Assembly (NCBI RefSeq): GCF_030386795.1
Contig: NZ_JANUQM010000005.1
Location: 124,001-188,000 of the forward strand
Length of the DNA: 64,000 bases
DNA from: Streptomyces sp. S.PNR 29
GTDB taxonomy: Bacteria; Actinomycetota; Actinomycetes; Streptomycetales; Streptomycetaceae
Direction: 5' to 3'
Shown in pieces: positions 18,456 through 26,334 of this stretch (the first letter of the stretch is position 1; every line of letters starts with the position of its first letter). The notes below the pieces were generated by a model, which saw only the letters and a program-made list of their open reading frames with translations, searched no databases and was not told the origin of the DNA. The position numbers were made by a program, and so were the translations under genes.

Positions 18456-19434
18456 ATCGGATCCTCGGGTCGAGGACGGCGTAGAGGAGGTCTGCGAGAA
18501 GGTTGAAGACGATGACGACGACCGCCGAGAGCAGCAGCCACGCCATGAGCCGGTAGACGTCGACGGTGGAGGCGGCCTGGACGAGCATCTCCCCCATGCC
18601 GTGCCACTGGAAGATCGTCTCGGTGACCACCGCGCCGCCCAGGATGCTCGCGATGTCGAGCGCCGTGACGGTGGTGAGCGGGATGAGGGCGGTCCGCAGG
18701 GCGTGCCGCGTGATGACCTTGCCCCGCCGGAGCCCCTTGGCGCGGGCCAGCCGGACATAGTCGCTGTTCAGCACCTCCAGCATGGAGGCGCGGGTGTAGC
18801 GGGTCCAGGAGGCGAAGGAGACCAGGGCGAGGGTGATGGTGGGCAGGACGAGGTGGCCGACGTGGTCGAGGAACTCGTTCCAGGGAGTGTCGACGTCGAG
18901 GTACGGCGACTTCTCGCCGATCGTGCCGAGGAACTGGCTGCCGGTGGCCTCGTTGAACCAGATGCCCGCCTGCTTGAGCAGGACGGCGAACCAGAACACC
19001 GGCATGGCGAGGAACAGGAAGCCGACGAAGGTGATCGAGTAGTCGGCGGCGGAGTACTGGCGGATCGCGCTGAACGCTCCGAACAGCACGGACAGCAGCA
19101 GGGCGATCACCATGGCCGCGGCGACCAGGCTGAGGGTCACGCGGAAGCGGGTGAACAGGTCGTGGCCGATGTCCAGGTTCGCCTGCACGGACGGTCCGAA
19201 GTCGCCGTGCAGCACTCCGGTGATCCAGTTCCAGTACCGCTCAAGGACGGGCTGGTCGGCGTGGATGTGCCGGGCGAAGGCGCGGACGGCGGCCTTGCTG
19301 GGGGCGGGCTGCCGCGAGGTGGCGAAGTTGGCCACCGGGTCGCCGGAGTTGACGACGACCAGGAACACGATGAACGTCGAGGCGATGAGGACGGGGATGG
19401 AGCCGAGGATGCGGCGCACGGTGTAGGCGAGCAT
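18448..19434 (-). CDS. Oligopeptide ABC transporter permease (OppB/DppB type)
   Basis: The 328-residue permease begins MLAYTVRRILGSIPVLI, the usual OppB N-terminus. It has a periplasmic-side loop with HADQPVLERYWNWITGVLHGDFG and the coupling motif RLARAKGLRRGKVITRHALRTALIP. The family's N-terminal sequence confirms the start. It overlaps the next gene by 8 bp and is separated from the upstream binding-protein gene by a 103-bp gap with a strong hairpin. Confidence 0.92.
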   Translation of the reverse strand: MLAYTVRRILGSIPVLIASTFIVFLVVVNSGDPVANFATSRQPAPSKAAVRAFARHIHADQPVLERYWNWITGVLHGDFGPSVQANLDIGHDLFTRFRVTLSLVAAAMVIALLLSVLFGAFSAIRQYSAADYSITFVGFLFLAMPVFWFAVLLKQAGIWFNEATGSQFLGTIGEKSPYLDVDTPWNEFLDHVGHLVLPTITLALVSFASWTRYTRASMLEVLNSDYVRLARAKGLRRGKVITRHALRTALIPLTTVTALDIASILGGAVVTETIFQWHGMGEMLVQAASTVDVYRLMAWLLLSAVVVIVFNLLADLLYAVLDPRIRYD

Positions 19435-19484
19435 GCGGTCTTCTCTCGGGGCCGACGGGGTGGGGTGCAGTCCGTGGGCCGGGG

Positions 19485-19512
19485 GCCCGGCCCCGCGGTC
19501 GCGGGGCCGGGC
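19485..19512 (-). terminator. GC hairpin between binding-protein gene and permeases
   Basis: GCCCGGCCCCGC (19485-19496) pairs perfectly with GCGGGGCCGGGC (19501-19512) around a 4-base loop. No U-run follows, so it is more likely a partial terminator or 3'-end stabiliser that keeps the binding protein expressed above the membrane parts, a common arrangement in ABC importers. Confidence 0.6.
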
Positions 19513-19537
19513 ACTCGGGACAGCTGCCTGGGAGGGG

Positions 19538-21355
19538 CTACTTCTTCAGGCCCCACTCGGCGGTGTTGTAGGGCGGGCCCACGTTCGTGGCGTTGTCCCG
19601 CACGTTCACGAACCGCGTCTGCACCGCCAGGAACGTCGGCTTCTGGTACAGCGGCAGGACGTAGGCGTCGTCCGTCATGATCTTGTCGGCCCGGTTGAGC
19701 AGGGAGGCCGCCTTCGACTGGTCCGTCTCACCGACGGCCTGGTCGATCAGGGAGTCGACCTTCTTGTTGCTGTAGCCGCCGTAGTTGCCGCCGCCCCCGG
19801 TGGTCCAGGTGGACTGAGCGTTGCTGGTGGGGAACGGCGAGGCGACCCAGGCGAAGACGATGATGTCGTACTGGTGCCCCGTCAGGACGGTGCCGAGATC
19901 GGCTGCGCCGATCGGCTTGATGGTGACCTTGATGCCGAGGTTCGCCAGGTCGCTCTGCAGGATCTGGCACTCGCTCTGGCGGATCTGGTTGCCGGTGGTG
20001 TAACGGCAGTTGAAGGGTCCGACGGCCTTGCCGTCCGGGGTCTTCAGGGCCTTGCCCACGCCGGTGAACTTGGCGTCGGTCAGGTACTTCTTGGCCTTGG
20101 CCAGGTCACCCGATCCCTGCTCGGTCCCGGCGACGAGGTCCTGGTAACCGGTCTGACCGGGGACGTAGTTGTGGTTGCCGAGCTGCTTCACCTTCGGGTC
20201 GAACTGGCCGACCGTCTTGCCCACGATGTCCTTCACGCTGATGGCCGTGAACATCGCCTGGCGCAGCGGCTTGTACTTGCCGAGCACCGGGTTGTGCAGA
20301 TTGAGGTCGAAGTGCTCCCAGGTCAGCCCGCTGCCGATGGTGTAGGTGACGTTCGGGATGTCCTTGACCTGCTTGACCAGATCCACCTCGGGCTGCGGGT
20401 AGATGGCCTGGACCTCGTTGTTCTGCAGGGCGGTCGGCTCCTGCGTGGCGTCCGTGATGACCTTGAAGATCAGCCGCTGCAGGGACGGCTTGTGCTTGCC
20501 CCACCACTTGGGGTCGGGGACGAAGGTGGCGTGGTCGTTGTCCACCCACTGCTGCATCTTGTACGGGCCCGCCGTCGCGTACTTGGTGGGCGGGGTCTTC
20601 AGGAAGTACTGCCAGCCCTTGGTCAGCTGGGCGGCCGTCATGTGGGCGGCGTCGCCGGTCTTGGCGCCGGAGAGCTTCTCGGCGACGTGCGCCGGGTACA
20701 GCGGATATCCCGCGCCGAACAAGCCCTTCCAGTCGGAGTACGGCTTGGACATCACGACGGTGACCGTCTTGCCGCCGTCGGATCCGGTGACCGACTTGAT
20801 GCGGTCGTAGCCGGCCGTGCTCGCCGGCACGCAGCCCTTGGTCTGGGTGCTGTCACTGGCGGGCGGCGGCGGGCAGTCCTTGCCGTCGTTGGTGCGCCAG
20901 TAGTACACGAAGTCGTCGGCGGTGATGGGGGTTCCGTCGTTCCACGACGCCTTCGGGTTGATCTTGTAGACGATGGTCTGCGGGCTGGTGCTGGTCTGTC
21001 TCGCCGAGGTGACCAGGTCGGTGTTGAGGGCCACGCCCAGGTCCGGCTGGGGGACGAACACCGAGGGCAGGACGATGCCGAGAGCCTCGCCGTTCTCGAA
21101 GGTGTTGCCGTTGGCGTCCTGGACGTTCCACTGCTGGATGTTCTTCTCCAGCGTGTAGGTGAAGGTTCCGCCGGACTTCGTGGTGCCGGAGTTGCAGGTG
21201 TCGGCCCTGCCTTGGGTGGTGCAGGACGCGAGACCCGCGGAAGTGCTCGTGCCGGAGCCGCCGTTCCCACCGCCGCTGCTGCAGGCGGTGAGGACCAGCG
21301 TCAGCCCGGCGGCGAGCGTGATGCCCCGCGCGAGGGCAGATGAGTGCGCGCGCAT
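19538..21355 (-). CDS. Peptide ABC transporter substrate-binding lipoprotein
   Basis: The 605-residue protein has a lipoprotein signal: basic start, hydrophobic core and lipobox LTAC near residue 26, then a Ser/Gly-rich linker (SSGGGNGGSGTSTS). The body is an SBP family 5 solute-binding domain (NGEALGIVLPSVF..., NPKASWNDGTPITADDFVYYW, ADDFVYYWR being the family's hallmark segment). It is anchored outside the cytoplasmic membrane and delivers oligopeptides or dipeptides to the permeases encoded downstream. The start has a strong AAGGAGA site. As first gene of the operon it likely carries the main promoter in the 228-bp gap behind it. No recognisable operator was found there. Confidence 0.92.
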   Translation of the reverse strand: MRAHSSALARGITLAAGLTLVLTACSSGGGNGGSGTSTSAGLASCTTQGRADTCNSGTTKSGGTFTYTLEKNIQQWNVQDANGNTFENGEALGIVLPSVFVPQPDLGVALNTDLVTSARQTSTSPQTIVYKINPKASWNDGTPITADDFVYYWRTNDGKDCPPPPASDSTQTKGCVPASTAGYDRIKSVTGSDGGKTVTVVMSKPYSDWKGLFGAGYPLYPAHVAEKLSGAKTGDAAHMTAAQLTKGWQYFLKTPPTKYATAGPYKMQQWVDNDHATFVPDPKWWGKHKPSLQRLIFKVITDATQEPTALQNNEVQAIYPQPEVDLVKQVKDIPNVTYTIGSGLTWEHFDLNLHNPVLGKYKPLRQAMFTAISVKDIVGKTVGQFDPKVKQLGNHNYVPGQTGYQDLVAGTEQGSGDLAKAKKYLTDAKFTGVGKALKTPDGKAVGPFNCRYTTGNQIRQSECQILQSDLANLGIKVTIKPIGAADLGTVLTGHQYDIIVFAWVASPFPTSNAQSTWTTGGGGNYGGYSNKKVDSLIDQAVGETDQSKAASLLNRADKIMTDDAYVLPLYQKPTFLAVQTRFVNVRDNATNVGPPYNTAEWGLKK

Positions 21356-21583
21356 GTCTCTCCTTGGACCGGCGGTGGATCCGGCCCGATGGAGGTGGCC
21401 GGCGACCGCGAAGAACTGAGCTGCGCACCGACGGTAGAACGCTCACCCTCTGTATTCGGATTTCTGTTCATACGGGGACGGCGAAGATTCACCCTCGCTT
21501 TGTTCTCGGAATCTCCCAGGTCAGGCAAACTCGGAAAGTTGCGACTCCAGAACGGCAAAATTCACGCCAACAACCGCACGGAA

Positions 21584-22645
21584 TCAGCCATTCCGTGGAT
21601 CTCCGCCGACCGGGACACCTGCCTCCAGATACAGCGCCTTTCCGTGTTCCCGGGCCCGCAGCGCCCAGCGCAGCCGCTCGTAGCGGACCGGCGGCAGCAG
21701 GCCGGCGGCCTCCTCCTCGGTCACGAAGCGCCAGTCGCGCAGCTCGGGCCCGGGCAGCAGCAGCCGTCCCGCCTCGGCGGAGCTCAGGCGTCCGCCGTCG
21801 AAGAGCAGGCGCAGCCCGCCGTAGCCGGGCGGCGCGGGCGGCTCCCAGTCGACGACCAGCAGACTCGGTACGTCGTCCAGGCGGATCCCGGTCTCCTCGG
21901 CGACCTCCCGCATACCGGCCCGGGCGGGTGCCTCGCCGGGCTCCACGACACCACCGGGGAACTCCCAGCCGGCCTTGTAGGTGGGGTCGACGAGCAGCAC
22001 CCGGTCCTGTTCGTCGAAGAGGAGCACTCCGGCGGCGAGCGTCTCGGCGGTGGGCTCCGGCGTCTGCACGATCTCGCACGCGGGTACGGCCCCTGAGCTG
22101 ACGGCTTCGGCGATGCGGGCGGCGGTCTCGTACGGGGTCAGGGCGCTGGTGTCGATCGGATGGGCGTCGGCGGTGAGCCATGAGGCGAGGGCGGTCCGGT
22201 ACGGCTCGATGTGGTCGTCACTCCACTGCCGTACCCGCATCTCACCGTCGGGAAGGTCCGGAGGGACTTCCCGGTCGGCTATTCGCTCCCGCAGTATCGT
22301 TTCGGCCGGAGCGAGCAGAATGTGCCGGACACTGATCCGGCGAGCGGCGAGGCCGCCGAAGATCTCGTCGCGGTACTCCTGGCGCAGCAGGGTCATGGGG
22401 ACCACGAGGGTCCCGCCCAGTTCGGCGAGCATCGCTGCCGCCGTGTCGATGACCAGGCGGCGCCAGATCGGGAGGTCCTGGTAGTCGCCGACCTCGGCGA
22501 GGTGCTTGGGCGGTAGCAGATGTGTGAGCGCTCCGCCGATGACCTCGGGGTCGAAGAGCGTGCTGTTCGGGATCAGGTCGATCAGTTCCCGTGCGGTGGT
22601 GGTCTTCCCCGCACCGAACGCGCCGTTGATCCAAACGACGGTCAC
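21584..22645 (-). CDS. TmrB-like P-loop kinase fused to a Nudix hydrolase
   Basis: The 353-residue protein combines two enzymes. Residues 1-180 resemble TmrB, the Bacillus tunicamycin-resistance protein: VWINGAFGAGKTTTARELIDL holds Walker A, followed by LFDPEVIGGAL and VVPMTLLRQEYRDEI, which match TmrB-like segments. Residues 200-340 form a Nudix domain with a complete Nudix box, GVVEPGEAPARAGMREVAEE plus TGI (G-x5-E-x7-REUxEExGU). One half would bind or phosphorylate a nucleotide-like substrate and the other hydrolyse a nucleoside diphosphate derivative. The natural substrate is unknown. It is a single-gene unit, preceded by the terminator of the small secreted-protein gene. Confidence 0.82.
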   Translation of the reverse strand: MTVVWINGAFGAGKTTTARELIDLIPNSTLFDPEVIGGALTHLLPPKHLAEVGDYQDLPIWRRLVIDTAAAMLAELGGTLVVPMTLLRQEYRDEIFGGLAARRISVRHILLAPAETILRERIADREVPPDLPDGEMRVRQWSDDHIEPYRTALASWLTADAHPIDTSALTPYETAARIAEAVSSGAVPACEIVQTPEPTAETLAAGVLLFDEQDRVLLVDPTYKAGWEFPGGVVEPGEAPARAGMREVAEETGIRLDDVPSLLVVDWEPPAPPGYGGLRLLFDGGRLSSAEAGRLLLPGPELRDWRFVTEEEAAGLLPPVRYERLRWALRAREHGKALYLEAGVPVGGDPRNG

Positions 22646-22730
22646 GGTTCCCCCTCTTCTGTTGGCCCCCTGTGGCTTGCCCGCTCAACCCTGCCACGAA
22701 AACCAGCCTTCGTTGAGGGCGCATGACAAC

Positions 22731-22765
22731 GGCGCCGGCGCCCCTGGGTGCGGGGCGCCGGCGCC
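22731..22765. terminator. 14-bp-stem terminator hairpin
   Basis: GGCGCCGGCGCCCC (22731-22744) pairs perfectly with GGGGCGCCGGCGCC (22752-22765), loop TGGGTGC. It lies 28 bp past the stop of the small secreted-protein gene and directly upstream of the TmrB-Nudix promoter, insulating the two. Confidence 0.78.
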
Positions 22766-22792
22766 GAGTGGTCCGGCTTCAGAGAGTGCTCG

Positions 22793-23014
22793 TCACTTGC
22801 CCTTCTTCTTGGGGAAGCCCTTCTTCTTGGCGTGGTCGAGGTCCAGGTTCTTGGTGGCGACGCTGCGCTGAAGGTCGCTGAGGGTCTTGTCCACGTCGAC
22901 GCTGTTGAGGCCGACACCCTTCAGGTTCTCCCCCACGGCGTGGGACGGCGTGACGGCCGCGACGACGAACCCGGTGGCGAGGGAGGCGATGGCGAGCATG
23001 CTGCGCTTCTTCAT
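22793..23014 (-). CDS. Small secreted protein of unknown function
   Basis: The 73-residue product has a clear Sec signal peptide: KKR start, hydrophobic core (MLAIASLATGFVVAAVT) and a likely cleavage after SHA. The mature part is only about 46 residues: acidic/neutral first, then strongly basic with a C-terminal run HAKKKGFPKKKGK. I do not recognise a family. Small secreted or cell-wall-associated proteins with this opening are common in Streptomyces. It is followed by a strong terminator, which supports it being a real single-gene transcript. Confidence 0.65.
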   Translation of the reverse strand: MKKRSMLAIASLATGFVVAAVTPSHAVGENLKGVGLNSVDVDKTLSDLQRSVATKNLDLDHAKKKGFPKKKGK

Positions 23015-23278
23015 GCCGGGTTCAACTGCGCAACCGGCCAGGAGTCACGGTCGGACATCACCGCTACCCTCCAGAGGAGTACGCGGCCGTGCGCGCACTC
23101 CCACCCACCCGCGGCCGCCCACGGCGCGAAGGGATCGTGCCGGGGCGGCCGGCGTCCATCACCGGAACGCACCGCAGGCGCAACGTCCCCCGCCGCACCG
23201 GCCGCCGCAGGCATGGACGAGGCCCCCTGAGCCCCGCACGTCACCGCCTGCGGGGGGGAACGTTCCTGCCGACGCGCC
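23015..23278. other. 264-bp intergenic stretch, no gene seen
   Basis: This region carries the promoter of the small secreted-protein gene on the right-to-left strand and the 3' side of the ROK kinase gene. I see no convincing reading frame, strong hairpin or RNA gene. It ends in a G-rich run (CGGGGGGGAA near 23255). Confidence 0.4.
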
Positions 23279-24232
23279 TCAGACGCCTGCCGCGGTCACG
23301 CCCGCCGTCCGGGCGAGCGCGGCCGCGGCCGCCCCCACGAGCCCCGCGTCCGTGCCCATCAGCGCGGGCGTCACGGTCAGGCGCTGCACGAAGGACAGGG
23401 TCGCGTAGTCGGTCAGGGCCTTGCGCAAGGGGACGAAGAGGACGTCGCCCGCCTTGCCCACTCCCCCGCCGATCACGGCGATGTCGATCTCGACGAGGGT
23501 CGCGGTGGCCGCGATTCCGGCGGCCAGCGCCTGGGCGGCCCGCTCGAAGGAACCCACGGCGACCGGATCTCCGTCGCGGGCGGCGGCGGCCACCGCGGCG
23601 GCGGAGGTGTCACCGTCCGGGCCGGGCTGCCAGCCGTTCTCCAGGGCGCGCCGGGCGATGTTGGGGCCGCTCGCGATCCGCTCCACGCAGCCGCGCGCGC
23701 CGCACGGGCACGGGTCGCCGTCCAGGTCCACGCTGATGTGGCCGATGTGGCCCGCGTTGCCGGTCGGGCCGGGGTGCAGTTGCCCGTTCAGCACCAGGCC
23801 ACCGCCGACGCCCGTGGAGACCACCATGCACAGCGCGTTGTCGTGGCCACGGGCGGCGCCCTGCCAGTGCTCGGCCGCCGTGATCGCCACGCCGTCGCCG
23901 ATCAGCTCGACGGGCAGGTCCCCGGTCGCGGCCCGGACCCGCGCCACGAGCGGGTAGTCGCGCCAGCCGGGCACGTTCACCGGGCTGACCGTGCCCGCGG
24001 AGGCGTCCACCGGCCCGGCGCTGCCGATGCCGACCGCCGTGGCACGTCCCCACAGCGGCGAGGCGGTCAGCTCACCGAGCACCTCCTCCACGGCCCCCAT
24101 CACGGTCTCGCCGTCCTCCTGCGCGGGCGTCGCACGCTGGGCGCGCCCCAGGATCCGGCCGTGGCCGTCCACCAGCGCTCCGGCGATCTTGGTGCCGCCG
24201 ATGTCCAGCGCGGCCACGAGGTCGGTGTGCAT
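23279..24232 (-). CDS. ROK family sugar kinase
   Basis: The 317-residue protein has the ROK phosphate loop ALDIGGTKIAGALVD near residue 9, the GSAGPVDASAG segment, the ROK signature around GHISVDLDGDPCPCGARGCVER with the HxxxD...CxCGxxGCxE zinc site intact, and the adenosine motif VIGGGVGKAGDV. It phosphorylates a hexose such as glucose or an N-acetyl/allose-type sugar in the cytosol. The exact sugar is not readable. It is divergent from a LacI-family regulator with a palindrome between them, so the two probably form a sugar-use module, although no sugar transporter is adjacent. Confidence 0.88.
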   Translation of the reverse strand: MHTDLVAALDIGGTKIAGALVDGHGRILGRAQRATPAQEDGETVMGAVEEVLGELTASPLWGRATAVGIGSAGPVDASAGTVSPVNVPGWRDYPLVARVRAATGDLPVELIGDGVAITAAEHWQGAARGHDNALCMVVSTGVGGGLVLNGQLHPGPTGNAGHIGHISVDLDGDPCPCGARGCVERIASGPNIARRALENGWQPGPDGDTSAAAVAAAARDGDPVAVGSFERAAQALAAGIAATATLVEIDIAVIGGGVGKAGDVLFVPLRKALTDYATLSFVQRLTVTPALMGTDAGLVGAAAAALARTAGVTAAGV

Positions 24233-24342
24233 CAGAGTCGGATCTCCCCGTCAACCATGAGAAAGCGAGTGGGAAACATCAGGCCGGTCTCGCGGTGGGG
24301 GGCGCGGGCCGGAGCGTGCGATGGACAGTGTCCCCCGCATCT

Positions 24343-24354
24343 GACAACGTTGTC
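24343..24354. promoter_or_regulatory. LacI-type operator GACAACGTTGTC
   Basis: GACAACGTTGTC is a perfect 12-bp palindrome with the central CG typical of LacI/GalR operators. It lies in the divergent region between the ROK kinase (start 24232) and the LacI-type gene, about 85 bp upstream of the latter. A weaker relative, GGACAGTGTCC, is at 24323-24333. Confidence 0.65.
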
Positions 24355-24437
24355 CAGGCTCTATGCTCGACGCCACATCCTCATACAAGCCCATGGACCG
24401 ACGCATCCCCGTGGACGACAGGACAGGACACCGCACC

Positions 24438-25484
24438 GTGCCCGAGACGCCCCGCTCGCCCCGCCGACCCGGCACCCGCTACGGCAACCGTCCGACCATG
24501 AAGGACGTGGCGGCCCGAGCCGGCGTCGGGCTCAAGACCGTCTCGCGTGTGGTGAACGGAGAGCCGGGTGTCACCCCGGAGACGGAGCGGCGCGTCCAGG
24601 AGGCCATCGAGGCACTGGGCTTCCGCCGCAACGACAGCGCGCGGGTGCTCCGCAAGGGCCGGACGGCTAGCATCGGACTGGTGCTGGAGGATCTCGCGGA
24701 CCCGTTCTACGGGCCGCTGAGCCGCGCGGTCGAGGACGTGGCCCGCGCCCACGGATCGCTGCTCATCAACGGCTCCAGCGCGGAGGACCCGGACCGCGAG
24801 CAGGAGCTGGTGCTGGCACTGTGCGCGCGGCGGGTGGACGGGCTGGTGGTCATTCCGGCCGGCGACGACCACCGTTATCTGGAGCCGGAGCTCAAGGCGG
24901 GCGTCGCGACGGTGTTCGTGGACCGGCCGCCCGGGAAGATCGACGCGGACGTCGTGCTGTCCGACAACTACGGCGGCGCCCGCGACGGGGTGGCCCACCT
25001 CATCGCACACGGGCACCGCCGGATCGGCTTCATCGGCGACATGCCCCGCATCCACACCGCCGCCGAGCGGCTGCGCGGCTACCGGGCGGCCATGGAGGAC
25101 GCGGGCATACCGGTCAAGGACTCCTGGATGTCCCTGGGCGTCACCAGCCCCGAGCGGGTGCGCCGGGCGGCGGAGGAGATGCTCTCCGGTGCCGACCCGG
25201 TCACCGCGATCTTCGCGGGCAACAACCGGGTGACGGTCACCGTGGTCCGGGTCCTCGCCGAGCAGTCCCGCAGCGTCGCCCTCGTGGGCTTCGACGACAT
25301 CGAGCTCGCCGACCTGCTGCAGCCGGGCGTCACGGTCGTCGCCCAGGACGCGGCCGCCATCGGCCGCACCGCGGCCGAGCGCCTCTTCCGACAGCTGGAC
25401 GGCACCCTGGTGACGCCCGAACGCATCGAGCTGCCGACCCGGCTGATCACCCGCGGCTCCGGCGAGCTGCCCCCGGCGGACTGA
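24438..25484 (+). CDS. LacI family transcriptional regulator
   Basis: The HTH reads TMKDVAARAGVGLKTVSRVV, the canonical LacI headpiece, followed by the hinge-proximal NDSARVLRKGRTASIGLVLEDL. The C-terminal periplasmic-binding-like domain spans about residues 85-345. I chose GTG 24438, which has AGGACA upstream and gives an N-terminal extension of about 20 residues. Alternative in-frame starts at 24363 or 24393 are closer to the operator and cannot be excluded. Residues at the effector-binding cleft suggest a sugar ligand. It probably represses the divergent ROK kinase and itself. Confidence 0.87.
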   Translation: MPETPRSPRRPGTRYGNRPTMKDVAARAGVGLKTVSRVVNGEPGVTPETERRVQEAIEALGFRRNDSARVLRKGRTASIGLVLEDLADPFYGPLSRAVEDVARAHGSLLINGSSAEDPDREQELVLALCARRVDGLVVIPAGDDHRYLEPELKAGVATVFVDRPPGKIDADVVLSDNYGGARDGVAHLIAHGHRRIGFIGDMPRIHTAAERLRGYRAAMEDAGIPVKDSWMSLGVTSPERVRRAAEEMLSGADPVTAIFAGNNRVTVTVVRVLAEQSRSVALVGFDDIELADLLQPGVTVVAQDAAAIGRTAAERLFRQLDGTLVTPERIELPTRLITRGSGELPPAD

Positions 25485-25491
25485 GCCGGCC

Positions 25492-26235
25492 ATGGAGAAC
25501 CGCACCCTGCACGCGCTCGGGCTGGCCGAGGCTCCGCGGATGCGTCCGCTGCTGTACCCGGGAGCGTGGCCGCGGGAGTCCGGGCTCCTCGACGGGGACC
25601 GTCTGCTGCCGCTGGACCGACTGGTGTACGAGGACCGCTTCCCCGTCCTCGCGGTCGGCTCCAACGCCTGCCCTGGGCAACTGCGGCACAAACTGGACCA
25701 GTTCGGCATCACGTCCGCCCTCCCGATGGTGAAGACGCGGGTGACCGGGGTCGACGTGGGCGTCTCCGCGCATGTGAGCCGCATGGGCTACGTGTCCGCG
25801 TCCCCGGTCAACGCGCCTGATGCTGTACGGGAGTTGTTCGTCCTCTGGCTCGACGCGGAGCAGCTCGCGATCATCGATGCGAGCGAGGGCGTGCCGCTGC
25901 CGGCGGGCAACTTCCACCGCGCCTGGCTGCCCGCACCGGACGTGCGGTTCAAGCTCGCCGACGGCACCACGCTGCCCGGCGCCTACGCGTACGTCAATCG
26001 CCACGGCGTCCTGCACGACGGCACCGGGGTGCCGCGCACCCACCCGGGCCAGCGGGCCCTGCTCACCGAACTGCTCGTGGAAGTGCCGCGGTTCCGGGAG
26101 CTGTTCGGCGTCACGCCCGAGCAGTTCTGCGCGCGGGCACGGTCCGACCGGTGGCTGTGCGAGCGGGGCACGCGGCTGTTCGTCGAGGAGAAGCTGGTGA
26201 CGGCTTCCGGGCTGGAGCGGTACGTGGCGGGCTGA
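25492..26235 (+). CDS. Unknown protein with gamma-glutamylcyclotransferase-like motif
   Basis: The 247-residue protein begins seven bases after the LacI gene, so it is probably co-transcribed. Near residue 55 it has VLAVGSNACPGQLRHKL, which recalls the substrate-loop motif (YGSN.....M) of gamma-glutamylcyclotransferase-fold proteins. Later segments (HVSRMGYVSASP, YAYVNRHGVL) could be the core strands. I do not recognise it as a named family. It has no signal peptide or membrane helix, so it is likely cytosolic. The GGCT-fold idea is inference from one motif. Confidence 0.55.
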   Translation: MENRTLHALGLAEAPRMRPLLYPGAWPRESGLLDGDRLLPLDRLVYEDRFPVLAVGSNACPGQLRHKLDQFGITSALPMVKTRVTGVDVGVSAHVSRMGYVSASPVNAPDAVRELFVLWLDAEQLAIIDASEGVPLPAGNFHRAWLPAPDVRFKLADGTTLPGAYAYVNRHGVLHDGTGVPRTHPGQRALLTELLVEVPRFRELFGVTPEQFCARARSDRWLCERGTRLFVEEKLVTASGLERYVAG

Positions 26236-26334
26236 GCGGTGTCCGCGGGGCGGTTTCCCGGGCTGCCACTCCGTCAGGGGTGGAGGATTCATGGACGGGA
26301 TGCCCAGGCCGGGCGTCCGCTGTTCGCGGCAGAC

